This document shows positions 25,858 to 35,885 of a stretch of DNA of 64,000 bases, piece by piece. This stretch comes from Ruminococcus sp. (GTDB lineage: Bacteria > Bacillota > Clostridia > Lachnospirales > Lachnospiraceae), in NCBI GenBank assembly GCA_013911065.1, contig JACERV010000015.1, positions 47,842 to 111,841 on the forward strand, written 5' to 3'. The notes under the pieces are model-generated. The model was not told where the DNA came from. It ran no database searches and saw only the letters and a list, made by a program, of their open reading frames with translations. Each line of letters begins with the position of its first letter. Positions within the stretch are counted from its first letter, which is position 1. Made by a program: the position numbers and the translations under genes.

Positions 25858-27033
25858 TTAAAATAGTTCACCTTCAAATATTCTCAGCAGAAGGCTGCAC
25901 CCACAGGCTCTGATATGTGTTTCTTCACGGAAATAGGATTTTAATACTTTTACATAGCAATAAGAGCTGACAAGTTTTTGTGCATTAATCTTCTCTTCCA
26001 GGTAACGGATATATTGCTCTGGTATATAATATCCCTGATGCCCGATAAAAACCGCAGCCGGATTCAATAAGTTTACGGAACTTGTAATTCCGCATGCCAG
26101 TTTATCCATCATATCCATAAATATATCGTCTGAAATAGAATCATACTTTTCATAGCTTCGTTTACAGAAGCCTTCAAAATCCAACACTTCTCCTGTCATC
26201 TTCTGCAGCTTTTCTTCTATAACCCTTGCTCCTGCATACGTTTCCAGACATCCCTTATTGCCGCATATACACTGGTTTCCATTCCACTCTACACTCATAT
26301 GTCCCAGCTCGCTTGTATATCCACTCACATTGGAATACAATGTACCATTGGATATAATACCGGAGCCAATCCCGTTTGCAATGCCTACAAAGATGAAATC
26401 CTGATAATCTTTGCCGTTTCCATAATACTTTTCAGCCAGGGCCGCGCAATTATACTGACTGTCAAAATAAACCGGAATCTTATACCGCTCTTTCAGCATG
26501 TCTACAATTGGTAAATCCCTCACTCCATAAAAATGGGGGGGATTTAATATCATTCCTTTTTCAATATCTATCGGCCCAAGAGCTCCTATTCCCATTCCAT
26601 AAATCCGTTCATCACCTGCCGATTTCAGCACCTTGTCAATGGACTGGCATAGCAATGAAAAAAGGCTGCCCGCATTTTCCGCATTGAGTAAAAACCCTGA
26701 CCTTTTCAATACATTTAACTGAATATCACAAAGCACAGCACTACACTCATCTCTGAAAATATAGATTCCTAGCATCTTAGGCGCCTTCGATGAAATACTT
26801 AAATGAATCGGGTTGCGTCCCTGCCCTTTTATAGGCTTCGCATCCAGCTCCTCTATGATATTATCCTTGATAAACTCTGACACAATATGAGAAACCGCCA
26901 CTTTTGATAAGCCCGTTTTCTTCGCCAGTTCAATCCTGGATGTACATTCCTGGGTGGCAATTAGTTTCAATATTAAACCTCTGTTCCTTTGTTTTAATGT
27001 ATTATTATTTAATCCTGAACTTTTCACATTCAT
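25858..27033 (-). CDS. ROK-family transcriptional regulator (XylR/NagC type)
   Basis: 391 residues: N-terminal winged helix (about 10-75; RIELAKKTGLSKVAVSHIVSEFI) then a ROK sugar-kinase-like domain. The ROK zinc-binding motif is present: ELGHMSVEWNGNQCICGNKGCLETYAG (shown here as one signature region, about 235-262 in the protein). The kinase catalytic DG..N pattern is replaced, fitting a sugar-sensing repressor rather than an enzyme. It lies immediately upstream of the promoter/operator of the dehydrogenase genes, its likely target. Confidence 0.92.
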   Translation of the reverse strand: MNVKSSGLNNNTLKQRNRGLILKLIATQECTSRIELAKKTGLSKVAVSHIVSEFIKDNIIEELDAKPIKGQGRNPIHLSISSKAPKMLGIYIFRDECSAVLCDIQLNVLKRSGFLLNAENAGSLFSLLCQSIDKVLKSAGDERIYGMGIGALGPIDIEKGMILNPPHFYGVRDLPIVDMLKERYKIPVYFDSQYNCAALAEKYYGNGKDYQDFIFVGIANGIGSGIISNGTLYSNVSGYTSELGHMSVEWNGNQCICGNKGCLETYAGARVIEEKLQKMTGEVLDFEGFCKRSYEKYDSISDDIFMDMMDKLACGITSSVNLLNPAAVFIGHQGYYIPEQYIRYLEEKINAQKLVSSYCYVKVLKSYFREETHIRACGCSLLLRIFEGELF

Positions 27034-27044
27034 ATATTTTACCG

Positions 27045-27938
27045 TTACAATTCCTTTCTGGAATTTCTGTATGATTTTCTATATGCACCCGGCGTTTTTT
27101 TGCATATCCGCTTAAACACCTTACCAAAATATGCACCATTTGTAAAACCTGTTTGAAATGCAATATCTATGATAGGAAGCTCTGTGTCTCTCAATAGTTT
27201 TTCCGCCATTTCAATTCTATAATCCAGCAAGTATTCATAGGGCGTTTTATGTATACAACTCTGAAAACACCGGAGACATTCTCTCCTGCTAACGGCAGCA
27301 GATAAAGCAATATCTTCCAGGGATATTTTTTCTTCATAATTTTGCTGTATAAAAGCCATCATTGTCTGAATCCTGTCCTGATTTACTCTCTTCCCCGGCA
27401 GGCTGTTCTTCTCTATATCTTCAACCTCCTCCAGTAAAAGAAGCCATATTTCTGACAAAAGATTTCTAGTCTGAAATTCCATATCATTCTTTTGCTGCAA
27501 ATCGGATAACTGCCTTAATTTTGCCAGTATTTTCTGCTGCCTTTTATTTTCACCCCTGATTTCCAAAATCTCCAGTTTTTTATTCTGCAGAACTGGATTC
27601 AGATATTTTGTTGCAAAAATGCTTTTAAAATGCCCTCCTAAAAACACAGGGTGGAATAAATGTGAATCCATCTTTCCAGGCTGCCCGCTATCTTCACTTT
27701 CCATAGTACACAATACATTTGTATTTACAAAAAAAGCTTCATTTGTGTGAAAAACATAGCTCCTATTGGGAGTAACCACCCTCACACTTCCCTTAACAAC
27801 ATAATCAAACTCCAGCTCCTCATGCCAGTGCCAGGGAACTTTTGTATCCCACAAATTGGCATCATGAAAAACATATGGATAATCTGCAAATAACCCTTCA
27901 ATCTCTTCAATTTGGTTGCCCTTGACTTTAATTTTCAT
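27045..27938 (-). CDS. AraC-family transcriptional regulator with N-terminal cupin
   Basis: 297 residues: cupin-type sensor at about 25-110 (WHWHEELEFDYVVKGSVRV) and a C-terminal double helix-turn-helix at about 190-290 (EKISLEDIALSAAVSRRECLRCFQ and IIDIAFQTGFTNGAYFGKVFKRICKKTPGAYRK). This layout is typical of sugar-responsive activators. It precedes the ROK gene by 11 bases, so two different regulators probably share a transcript. Divergent from the small gene at 28078. Confidence 0.92.
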   Translation of the reverse strand: MKIKVKGNQIEEIEGLFADYPYVFHDANLWDTKVPWHWHEELEFDYVVKGSVRVVTPNRSYVFHTNEAFFVNTNVLCTMESEDSGQPGKMDSHLFHPVFLGGHFKSIFATKYLNPVLQNKKLEILEIRGENKRQQKILAKLRQLSDLQQKNDMEFQTRNLLSEIWLLLLEEVEDIEKNSLPGKRVNQDRIQTMMAFIQQNYEEKISLEDIALSAAVSRRECLRCFQSCIHKTPYEYLLDYRIEMAEKLLRDTELPIIDIAFQTGFTNGAYFGKVFKRICKKTPGAYRKSYRNSRKEL

Positions 27939-28077
27939 TGCTCACTCCTGATTGTCATATGAATTCAACTTATATAGCTATATAATTATATTATTAGTCG
28001 GTTTTTATATACTATATTTCCAAATAATTATTTATAATTATATTATGAAACAATTACAAAGTAAAGGAGACCTGTTT

Positions 28078-28248
28078 ATGTATTTTGAAACATATGAAAA
28101 GCTGAAGCAATATGCTATTTTGTATCCCGATAATATAGAGTCTCTTACAAAAACGACTCTGGATAAAATGAAACTTAAAGAAGGGAAATTAATACCACAG
28201 GAATCTGTCCCTGATTGCATACCTTGTACCAAGTATGATTCGGATTGA
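28078..28248 (+). CDS. Small hypothetical protein, 56 aa
   Basis: Starts MYFETYEKLKQYAILYPD with AAGGAG 8 nt upstream, so translation is well supported; an in-frame extension back to 27952 lacks this. The product is mixed-charge, with a predicted helix, and ends PDCIPCTKYDSD with a CxxC pair. Divergent from the AraC regulator and about 200 bases before the M24 peptidase promoter. No family recognised. Confidence 0.6.
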   Translation: MYFETYEKLKQYAILYPDNIESLTKTTLDKMKLKEGKLIPQESVPDCIPCTKYDSD

Positions 28249-28334
28249 GATTATCTCAATATATCCATAAACTGTTTTCTGGGGTCAAAGGGGATATTTG
28301 CAATTCGCTTCCCTACTTGATTCGGTTAAATAAT

Positions 28335-28363
28335 TTGACTTGGCCTAAAATTAAGAATATACT
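28335..28363 (+). promoter_or_regulatory. Sigma-A promoter of the M24 peptidase gene
   Basis: TTGACT (28335-28340), 17-bp spacer, TATACT (28358-28363). The predicted leader is about 80 nt and A/T-rich. No other function is visible in the 200-base gap after the small gene at 28078-28248. Confidence 0.75.
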
Positions 28364-28452
28364 AAAAATCAGAAGGTCATATTTCCACAGAAAATATCTC
28401 AACCTTTCTAAATTCATAAAAATATTCAAAATAGAAATGGAGAAGTCTGATT

Positions 28453-29520
28453 ATGAACGAAAAGAAACTACTCACCTACATGAAAGAACACAACATCGAT
28501 GCATTTTACGTGACAAAAAAGGAAAATGTCCGGTTTATCAGCGGCTATACCGGCGATGATAGTTCTCTTCTGATTACAAAAAATGAATATTACTTTATAA
28601 CAGACCCCAGATATACAGAACAGGCAGGGTTAGAATGCCCGGATTATACCATTAAAAACTGGCGGACTCCTGGAAAGACAAAAGGAGATATGCTAGGAGA
28701 ACTGGCTGCATCAAAAGGACTTTCTACAGTTGCCTTCGAGTCCGATTCCCTGAACTATAATGACTTTTTAACGTTTCAGGAAAAGGTCGCTGCTCAGCTC
28801 CTGCCTTGTACAGGCGTCATTGAAAAAATGCGCCAGGTAAAAACGGAAGTAGAAATCCAATATATGAGAGCTGCCTGCGAAATCTCCTGCCGGGCATTGG
28901 AACGTCTGATGCCGCTTATCAAGCCAGGTGTCACAGAAAAAGAGCTGGCTGCAACCCTTTCCCTTTACATGGTACAGGAAGGTGCGGATACGATGCCTTA
29001 TGGTAATATTCTCATATCAGGTGCCAAGACTTCTCTTTTACATGGAATTCCTTCTGAGAAGTCAATCGAATATGGTGATTTCGTACTAATTGATTTTGGC
29101 TGTCAGGTAAACGGATATATGTCAGATATGACAAGAACCTTTGTAGTTGGTAAAGCTACAGAAAAACAAAAGGAAGTGTATGCCATCGAAAAACAGATGC
29201 TTGAAGACTCTACCGCTGTCACAAAGGCAGGTGTTACCGGAAAAGAAATCTATCTTGCATCCTTAGAGGCAATCAAAGACACCCCTTACATGGGATATCA
29301 ATATACTAATGTGGGCCATGGAATTGGTCTCTTCGTGCATGAAGGTCCTTTCGCATCCATAACTGATACCGCTCCGATTCCTGCCGGAAATGTAAGAACT
29401 ATCGAGCCGGGCATCTACATACCACAGTGGGGCGGCGTCCGGATAGAAGATCAGCTTCTGGTAACAGAAAACGGTTACGAAAATATGGTACGCTTTACAC
29501 ATGATTTGATAGAATTATAG
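28453..29520 (+). CDS. Xaa-Pro aminopeptidase-like M24 metallopeptidase
   Basis: 355 residues: creatinase-type N-terminal domain (about 1-125) and the pita-bread M24 domain. The five metal ligands can be placed: Asp in LIDFGCQ, Asp in MSDMTRT, His in VGHGIGLFVHE, Glu in IEPGIY, and Glu in RIEDQLL. Cuts N-terminal residues ahead of proline, mainly for peptide recycling. Length is that of short PepP/YqhT-type enzymes. Own promoter upstream; no operon partner visible. Confidence 0.93.
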   Translation: MNEKKLLTYMKEHNIDAFYVTKKENVRFISGYTGDDSSLLITKNEYYFITDPRYTEQAGLECPDYTIKNWRTPGKTKGDMLGELAASKGLSTVAFESDSLNYNDFLTFQEKVAAQLLPCTGVIEKMRQVKTEVEIQYMRAACEISCRALERLMPLIKPGVTEKELAATLSLYMVQEGADTMPYGNILISGAKTSLLHGIPSEKSIEYGDFVLIDFGCQVNGYMSDMTRTFVVGKATEKQKEVYAIEKQMLEDSTAVTKAGVTGKEIYLASLEAIKDTPYMGYQYTNVGHGIGLFVHEGPFASITDTAPIPAGNVRTIEPGIYIPQWGGVRIEDQLLVTENGYENMVRFTHDLIEL

Positions 29521-29697
29521 AAACAAAAGAGGTTATATATACCTGGAAAGGGTCAGGCAGTTGATTTACACTACGAAGGCTATTGAAAGATTCGCTCTGA
29601 AATATCGGCTGCCAGACTCTGTCTTCCTTCAAGAAGAACCTTTCTCACTCATACATCTGCAATACTTCCTTGAGAATTGAACGCTTTATTTTTCCTT

Positions 29698-30282
29698 TTA
29701 AAACAACGTCTGCTGTTCATAATCCACCTCTTTACCCAGCATGACCGGAATCTGCCTTAAAATCGCTGCAGTCATCTCGTTGTTTCTAATCCATCCCTCC
29801 AGTTGGTCTTCCTCTAAAATCAAAGGCATCCTGTCATGAGTTTTTACTATGGACTCATTGGCTGCGGTTGTCAGAATAACAAACCGTTCTCCATCTTCAA
29901 ACCGGCTGTAAAATCCCGCCAAATACATGACAGGCGAATCTTTTCGCAAAAATGTAATCTTCTCTTTATTTTGATTCCACTCATAGAATCCGCTCGTAGG
30001 AATCACTGCCCTGTTACATCGGATTCCATTGTAAAACATCTTCTTTTCCATAACTGATTCGGCTCTGGCATTAAAAACCACACCTTTTCCCTGATACCCC
30101 GGATACCCCCAGCGCTGGCAGGTCAGCTTTAATCCCTGCTGCCCGGCAACAATCACAGGTACCAAATCTGTAGGATAAACATCTCTGTTAAACGCGTCTT
30201 CTCCAATCCGGCAGTCAACCTCCCGGACAATTTTCTCTATCCTATATGTCAAAGACTTCTCTATATAATATCTGCCGCACAT
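29698..30282 (-). CDS. SRAP domain protein (YedK/HMCES family)
   Basis: 194 residues beginning MCGRYY. Cys2, exposed after Met removal, forms a thiazolidine link with abasic sites in single-stranded DNA and protects them. Other conserved segments are NARAESV, RCNRAVIPTSGFYEW (Glu) and THDRMPLIL (His). This is the standard single-domain bacterial form. It stands alone; the 180 bases between it and the M24 gene hold nothing I recognise. Confidence 0.95.
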   Translation of the reverse strand: MCGRYYIEKSLTYRIEKIVREVDCRIGEDAFNRDVYPTDLVPVIVAGQQGLKLTCQRWGYPGYQGKGVVFNARAESVMEKKMFYNGIRCNRAVIPTSGFYEWNQNKEKITFLRKDSPVMYLAGFYSRFEDGERFVILTTAANESIVKTHDRMPLILEEDQLEGWIRNNEMTAAILRQIPVMLGKEVDYEQQTLF

Positions 30283-30382
30283 GCTATACTCCTCTAAACC
30301 ACATTTTACATTTTCTCAAACCTGTATTTTTGCTTTATATCCAGGTGTTTCTTAATTAATTGTATCAAACATAAATATAAAA

Positions 30383-30422
30383 GTATAGCATTGAATATCC
30401 CTTCATATATTCAATGCTATAC
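30383..30422 (-). terminator. Terminator of the formate dehydrogenase operon
   Basis: GTATAGCATTGAATAT-N8-ATATTCAATGCTATAC, a perfect 16-bp stem, followed on the minus strand by TTTTATATTT. It lies about 70 bases beyond the fdhA stop. Confidence 0.92.
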
Positions 30423-30490
30423 CTCAAAAGCAGATTTTGTCTGCAGTATAAAGCCACAAGACTAAATGCCTGTAACCTATTTAATATTTA

Positions 30491-33214
30491 TCATGCACGC
30501 CGGATGCGTACTGCGCAGACTTTATATTCCGGCACATTTGCGAAACTGTCGATGGCTGCATTTGTCAAATGGTTGACGTTTCCGTCATCAAAATGGAAGG
30601 TCATAAATACCTCGCCGTAGTTTACCTTATCTCCCACAACTGCCCTTGTCTCAATTTCGCCTCGGCGGGAAGCTACTTTTACACGGTCCCCGTTTTTAAT
30701 TCCGAGAGCCTCAGCATCCCCTTTATGCATCTCCATATAAGAGGATGAATGAAGTTCACTGATTCCCTCTGTGCGGTGTGTCATAGCACCGGCATTGTAG
30801 TGGTACAGCATACGCCCTGTAATCATAAGAAATGGATATTCTTCATCTGGAAGTTCCGCTGATGGCTTATACTGTGCCGGATAGAAATATCCAAGCCCTC
30901 TGGTAAACTTTCCAACATGTAGAATAGCTTTACCCATATCCTTTTCATCCATACACGGCCAGTGCAGACTTTCTCCTGCATCAAGGCGGGCATAGTTTAT
31001 ACCTCGGAAAGAAGGTACGAGTTCTGAAATTTCATCCATAATTTCACTGGCACTAAGTCTTGGCTGAGGATATCCCAGACGATTCATAATGTCGTAGAAT
31101 ATTTCCACATCCGGCCTCATTCCCAGGTTAAGCTCCACTGCTTTACGAACACGCTGCACCCGTCTTTCAGAATTGGTGAATGTTCCTTCCTTTTCTGCAT
31201 AGGACACGCCCGGAAGAACTACATCTGCAAGTTCGGCTGTTTTTGTCATGAACAATTCCTGAACTACAAGGAAATCTAAACCTGTGAGCATCTTTTTAAT
31301 ATGACCAATATCGGGGTCGGTGCGCATGGGGTCTTCTCCGAAAATGTATAGCGCCTTTACCTTGCCCTCTGCTACCGCACCGGGCATCCTGGTCGCGGTA
31401 ATACCAACTGTAGGATTAAGTGGTACTCCCCAGTGCTCAGAGAATTTCTTCAGCGCATCTTCATTTTTCACTTTTTGGTAACCGGGGAAATCTCCCGGCA
31501 GGCATCCCATATCACAGGCACCCTGCACGTTATTCTGTCCTCGTATGGGGTTGATTCCACATCCGGAACGTCCGATTTTGCCTACCAGCATTGCCAGATT
31601 GGACAAGCTCATTACCCCTTCCGTACCAGTAGAGTGTTCTGTAACTCCCAGACAGTACATGATAGGAGCTTTCTTTGCTTTGGCATACAAACGTGCCGCT
31701 TTGCGAAGCTCCCCGGCATCAATATTGCAAACTTCCGCCACCTTTTCAGGTGTGTAGTCTTTCACAATTTCTCTAAGTTCTTCAAATCCCTCTGTACGGG
31801 ATTTGATAAATTCTGCATCCTCCAGACCTTCTTCCAGAATAATATGCATCATGCCATTGGCAAAGGCCACATTTGTTCCTGGTTTCAACTGAAGGTGAAT
31901 CTCAGCGTTTTTAGCCAGGTCAATCTTCCTGGGATCAACGACGATTAATTTACATCCCTCGCGAACCGCGCGGCGGATTTTGGTTCCCAGTACCGGATGT
32001 GCTTCCTCCGGGTTTGAACCTACAAGCATAATGACATCCACATCAGGAGCCGTAATGTCATCAAACGGGTTTGTCATGGCACCCGAACCCAACGTAGTTG
32101 CAAGACCTGCAACTGAAGGGCTATGTCAAACGCGGGCGCAATTGTCTACGTTATTGGTTCCTATCGCCGCCCGCATCATTTTCTGGAACATATAGTTGTC
32201 CTCATTTGTTGAGCGGGAACAGGAGAAACCTGCAATTGCATCTGCTCCTTCTTTTTTCTTAATCTGAGTAAGTTTATTTACAATAAGGCCTAATGCCTCT
32301 TCCCATGTGGCCGGCTCAAATTTTCCGTCCTTCTTTATCAGAGGAGTTGTCAGCCTGTCACCTGAATGAACAAATTTATAAGAACCGTATTTTCCTTTCA
32401 CACAAAGCAATCCTTTGTTTGTCGGACCATCCACAGGGTCGGCCCCAACTATCTTACCATTCTTGGTCAGAAGATTGAACTGGCAGCCTACCGCACAATG
32501 TGGACAGGTGGTCTGTGTCGAAGTCACCTCATAGGAGCGGTAATTTCTTTTTTGATCGTAGGAAGAAAGGGCTCCTGTAGGACATGCAGAGACACAGTTT
32601 CCACAAGATTCACAGGTTGGATCAGTTCGCGCAATATCATAACATGTAGAGATATGGGTATCGAAGCCGCGCCCGGCTATACTGAGTACGTCACGCCCCT
32701 GCAGCTTTTCACATACATGTGCACATCTCCGGCACATAATACATTTATCAGGCCGGAACTCAAAAAAGCGGTTGCTGGTGTCCCCCTTTCCAAATGGTGT
32801 ACGCTTGCCTATTCTAAAGCTTGTTCTCTCAACGCCATATTCAAGGCAATATTCCTGTAGTTTACAGCTTCCATTGCGTGCACAGGAAAAACATTCCAGA
32901 GTGTGGTCACTAAGAAGCAAATCCAGTATAAATTTACGTGCTTCCACAACCCGCTGGGAACGGGTATAAACGACCATGCCTTCGGCACAATGCTCGGCAC
33001 AGGACGGGACAAGACCGCCTTTACGCCCTCCCTCTATCTCTACCACACATATACGGCAAGAGCCGTCCGGGACAAGTTCCTTCATGTAACAAAGTGTAGG
33101 GATATCAATTCCTATGCTTTGGGCCGCTTTTAAAATCGTTGTGCCTTTTGGTACAGTACAAGACTTATTATCTATGGTAAGTGTAACCGTTTTGATAGCA
33201 GAATCTGTAACCAT
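30491..33214 (-). CDS. fdhA: Formate dehydrogenase, selenocysteine-containing catalytic subunit
   Basis: One 907-residue gene with an in-frame UGA (32126-32128) read as selenocysteine at residue 363, in the context NCARV-U-HSPSVAG, which matches the active-site region of Sec-type FDHs. Without recoding it appears as two false genes. The N-terminus is NuoG-like: [2Fe-2S] Cys42, 53, 56, 72; then His104, Cys108, 111, 117; then two [4Fe-4S] clusters (CIMCRRCAHVC, CESCGNCVSACP). The molybdopterin domain starts at CPHCAVGC. It oxidises formate or reduces CO2 with a Mo/W-bis-MGD centre and passes electrons to the NuoF/NuoE-like partners upstream. moeA, mobA and focA share the operon. It needs selA, selB, selC and selD, none of them in this window. 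Confidence 0.96.
32096..32114 (-). promoter_or_regulatory. Bacterial SECIS element of fdhA
   Basis: On the minus strand, 11 nt after the UGA, AGTTGCA-GGTCT-TGCAACT forms a 7-bp stem with a five-base GGUCU loop. E. coli fdhF has the same GGUCU apical loop bound by SelB, at about the same distance. The hairpin is inside the coding region and overlaps codons for VAGLATT. Confidence 0.93.
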
Positions 33215-33302
33215 CTAAACATACTTCCTTTCTGAATTAATCTTATTTATGTTGATCTCATTGTTTCATCATTAAATGTTAGTAATATGTGTCTTCCTTC
33301 GT

Positions 33303-34508
33303 CTATTCTTCACCCCAATAGATTATATCCACTGTATCACCGGGTGAAATACCCGTTCCTTGCTTCTGGTCAATAATACAGTTTGAATGAATAATCTCGG
33401 ACAAAACGGAGGAATGCTGGTTACGGTCATAAATATGAACCCCGTCCTCATCCGTAAACGCCTGGAGAAACCGTCTCTTTTTGGAAACTTTGACACTTCC
33501 CTCTGCCACGGCATTCTTCGTTTTTTTCCATGAGAGAGAATCATCTCCCACCAGTCTGGCCAGAACCGGCCAGAAAAACATCTGAAAATTAACCATGGCC
33601 GCAAAGGGATAACCTGATAAGCTAAGTATTATCTTTTCTTTGTATCTGGACGCCATAACAGGTGTCCCGGGACGCATATTTACTCTTTGAAAAAGTCTTT
33701 CTGCTCCCATTTTTTCCAATGCTTCCGGCAGAAAGTCTTTTTTTCCTACAGAGATTGCCCCTGTAGTAATAATCATGTCTGCCTGGTTGATTCTCTCATC
33801 CAGCATATCTGAAAATATTTTGGAATCATCAGCACAGATTTCCATAAAAGGCACCTCAATGTCCTTCGCTTTCAATCTGGCAGCAATCGTATAGGCACTG
33901 CTTGGGTATACTCCGACTTTTCCGATCGGCCGGTTAAGAGGCACCAGTTCATTTCCGGTGGAAATGATGCCGACTTTTGGGGTTTGGAACACCATAACTT
34001 CCGGAATTCCTAAACTGGCTAAAATACCGATATGCCCCGATCTCAAACGGGTTCCTCTGGATATGATGTGCCTTCCGGCCTCAATATCCTCTCCAATCCG
34101 GCAATAGTTCTCCCGGGGCTTTGCTTCCACATATACCTCTGCCTGTTCCTGCCCATAGTCTGTATCTTCCTGGCGTATCACACAGTCATAGCCATCCGGC
34201 ACTATCCCCCCGGTCATGACCCGTACTGCCGTGAAGGGCTCTGCTGCCGGAGAAAGATAATCCCCTGCACATATTTCACCGACTATCTGAAAGCAAATCG
34301 CATTTTCCTTTGAAGCCCCCTTTGTATCCTGGCTTCTGACCGCATATCCGTCCATTGCTGATTTTGGAAAATGAGGAACAGGAATTCCAGCTGTCACATC
34401 TTCCGCGCAGATTCTTCCAAAGGCAGATAAAATATCCAGCTTTTCTGTTTTTGTGTTTGTCCTTACACTGTTTACCAACAGGTCAAGGGCCTCTTCTAAT
34501 TCAATCAA
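33303..34508 (-). CDS. moeA: Molybdopterin molybdotransferase MoeA
   Basis: Inserts molybdate (or tungstate) into adenylated molybdopterin. 401 residues with the MoeA arrangement: N-terminal domain with KSAMDGYAV and VRVMTGGIVPDGYD, central MoaB/MogA-like domain with ISTGNELV and ITTGAISVGKKD, and a C-terminal beta domain (GDTVDIIYW). TTG start at 34508 with GGAGG 7 nt upstream; no ATG fits. It lies between nuoF-like and fdhA genes, clearly dedicated to the formate dehydrogenase cofactor. Confidence 0.95.
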   Translation of the reverse strand: MIELEEALDLLVNSVRTNTKTEKLDILSAFGRICAEDVTAGIPVPHFPKSAMDGYAVRSQDTKGASKENAICFQIVGEICAGDYLSPAAEPFTAVRVMTGGIVPDGYDCVIRQEDTDYGQEQAEVYVEAKPRENYCRIGEDIEAGRHIISRGTRLRSGHIGILASLGIPEVMVFQTPKVGIISTGNELVPLNRPIGKVGVYPSSAYTIAARLKAKDIEVPFMEICADDSKIFSDMLDERINQADMIITTGAISVGKKDFLPEALEKMGAERLFQRVNMRPGTPVMASRYKEKIILSLSGYPFAAMVNFQMFFWPVLARLVGDDSLSWKKTKNAVAEGSVKVSKKRRFLQAFTDEDGVHIYDRNQHSSVLSEIIHSNCIIDQKQGTGISPGDTVDIIYWGEE

Positions 34509-34602
34509 TCCGATTCCTCCTTTCTCAGTGCCGCTTTATACGAGCCTTATATCTGCCGCACATACCTTGTATTCAAACACACACAGTATCATCAATAACA
34601 GC

Positions 34603-35865
34603 TTAGTTGATACACGCTTCGAATTCATCCCTATAGCCTGCTAAAGCAGATCTGGCAGAAACAGATACCGATTGCCCAAGCCCGCAGGCAGACAGATTCG
34701 TAATGTGTTCCAGCATTTTTTCAAGTTTTTCAATATCGCCCTGTTTTCCGCCATGGCGCTGAAACTTTTTAAATAACTCCAAAAGCCGGGTGGTGCCAAG
34801 CCTGCACGGAGTACATTTTCCGCAGGATTCATGTACAAAAAATTCCATAACACTGGTCATATAATCTATAGCATTTACGCTGGTATCCATTACCACAATA
34901 GCTCCTGAGCCTATTGCGAGCTTGTTATACCAGAAATCCCCGTAGTCATACAGCCGGTCTTTAATCTGCTCACTCGTCCCGATAGGACCTGACTGTCCTC
35001 CGAAATGAATAAACTTAATAGGCCTTCCTGTGGAGGTCCCCCCGCCATATTCTTCGCTGTAAAGTATTTCGTCAAGAGGCATGCCAAGTTCAACTTCATA
35101 GACACCAGGGTTTTTAATATGTCCGGACAGACAGATGAGCTTTGTTCCGCCTCCGTCTTTTGTTCCCAGATTTAAAAACGCTTCCCCGCCCATATTGATA
35201 ACTGCCGAAACGCATGCGAAGGATTCCACGTTATTCACCAGTGTAGGTTTCAAGTAAAGTCCAACATCTGCCAAATGGGGAGGTTTTACCCTGGGACGTC
35301 CTGTTTTTCCCTCAACAGAATTGAGGAGTGCGGAGTTCTCACCACAGACATAAGCGCCACCGCCGGAAATAATATGAAGATCATAGTCAAATCCTTCGAT
35401 TCCCATAATATTTTTCCCAAGATATCCTGCTGCCCGGGCATTCCTTACCGCCTGATGGAATACTGCCTGAATATGGCGGTACTCTCCTCTGATATAGATG
35501 TAGCCATCGTTTGAGCCGAACACATAACCTGCAATTACCATGCCCTCAATCACACTGAGAGGGTCTTTTTCCAAAAGCATCTTATCCTTAAAAGTTCCTG
35601 GTTCCCCCTCGTCCGCGTTGCAGACTATGTACTTAGGTGTATTCTGGCTTCCATATAAGTGGCGCCATTTCCGTCCCAGGGGATAAGCAGCACCGCCTCT
35701 CCCCCGGAGATGTGCTGTATCCAGTTCATCCAGAATAGCCTCTTTATCCATAATTACGGCTTTCTTCAATGCATCAAAGCCGCCATATTTTGTAAATTCC
35801 TCAACAGAGGTGGGGTCTGTCATTTTTTCCACTCGTTTTAAAAGGACTGGTTCTTTCAATGCCAT
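34603..35865 (-). CDS. NuoF-like NAD(H)/FMN subunit of formate dehydrogenase
   Basis: 420 residues: FMN/NADH-binding domain with GRGGAAYPLGRKW and NADEGEPGTFKDK, the SLBB domain (about 235-300; LSGHIKNPGVYEVELG), and a C-terminal [4Fe-4S] domain with SCGKCTPCRLGT and a later Cys (LSACGLG). It lacks the extra N-terminal thioredoxin-like or C-terminal ferredoxin domains found in HydB/HytB. It connects FDH to NAD(H) or, with a ferredoxin partner, electron bifurcation. Preceded by the NuoE-like gene in the usual E-F order. Confidence 0.94.
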   Translation of the reverse strand: MALKEPVLLKRVEKMTDPTSVEEFTKYGGFDALKKAVIMDKEAILDELDTAHLRGRGGAAYPLGRKWRHLYGSQNTPKYIVCNADEGEPGTFKDKMLLEKDPLSVIEGMVIAGYVFGSNDGYIYIRGEYRHIQAVFHQAVRNARAAGYLGKNIMGIEGFDYDLHIISGGGAYVCGENSALLNSVEGKTGRPRVKPPHLADVGLYLKPTLVNNVESFACVSAVINMGGEAFLNLGTKDGGGTKLICLSGHIKNPGVYEVELGMPLDEILYSEEYGGGTSTGRPIKFIHFGGQSGPIGTSEQIKDRLYDYGDFWYNKLAIGSGAIVVMDTSVNAIDYMTSVMEFFVHESCGKCTPCRLGTTRLLELFKKFQRHGGKQGDIEKLEKMLEHITNLSACGLGQSVSVSARSALAGYRDEFEACIN

Positions 35866-35885
35866 TTTTATTTTTCTCCTTTCGC

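Noticed and set aside
28245..28559. Plus-strand frame overlapping the start of the M24 peptidase
   Set aside because: Out of frame with the clear peptidase start, spans the promoter at 28335-28363, no ribosome-binding site.
29521..29697. tRNA or small RNA between the M24 and SRAP genes
   Set aside because: No cloverleaf or conserved T-loop could be found by eye.
30491..32092. A separate downstream molybdopterin oxidoreductase gene or frameshifted FDH pseudogene
   Set aside because: The only interruption is a UGA in the exact active-site position, followed by a SECIS hairpin; the frame is unchanged on both sides.
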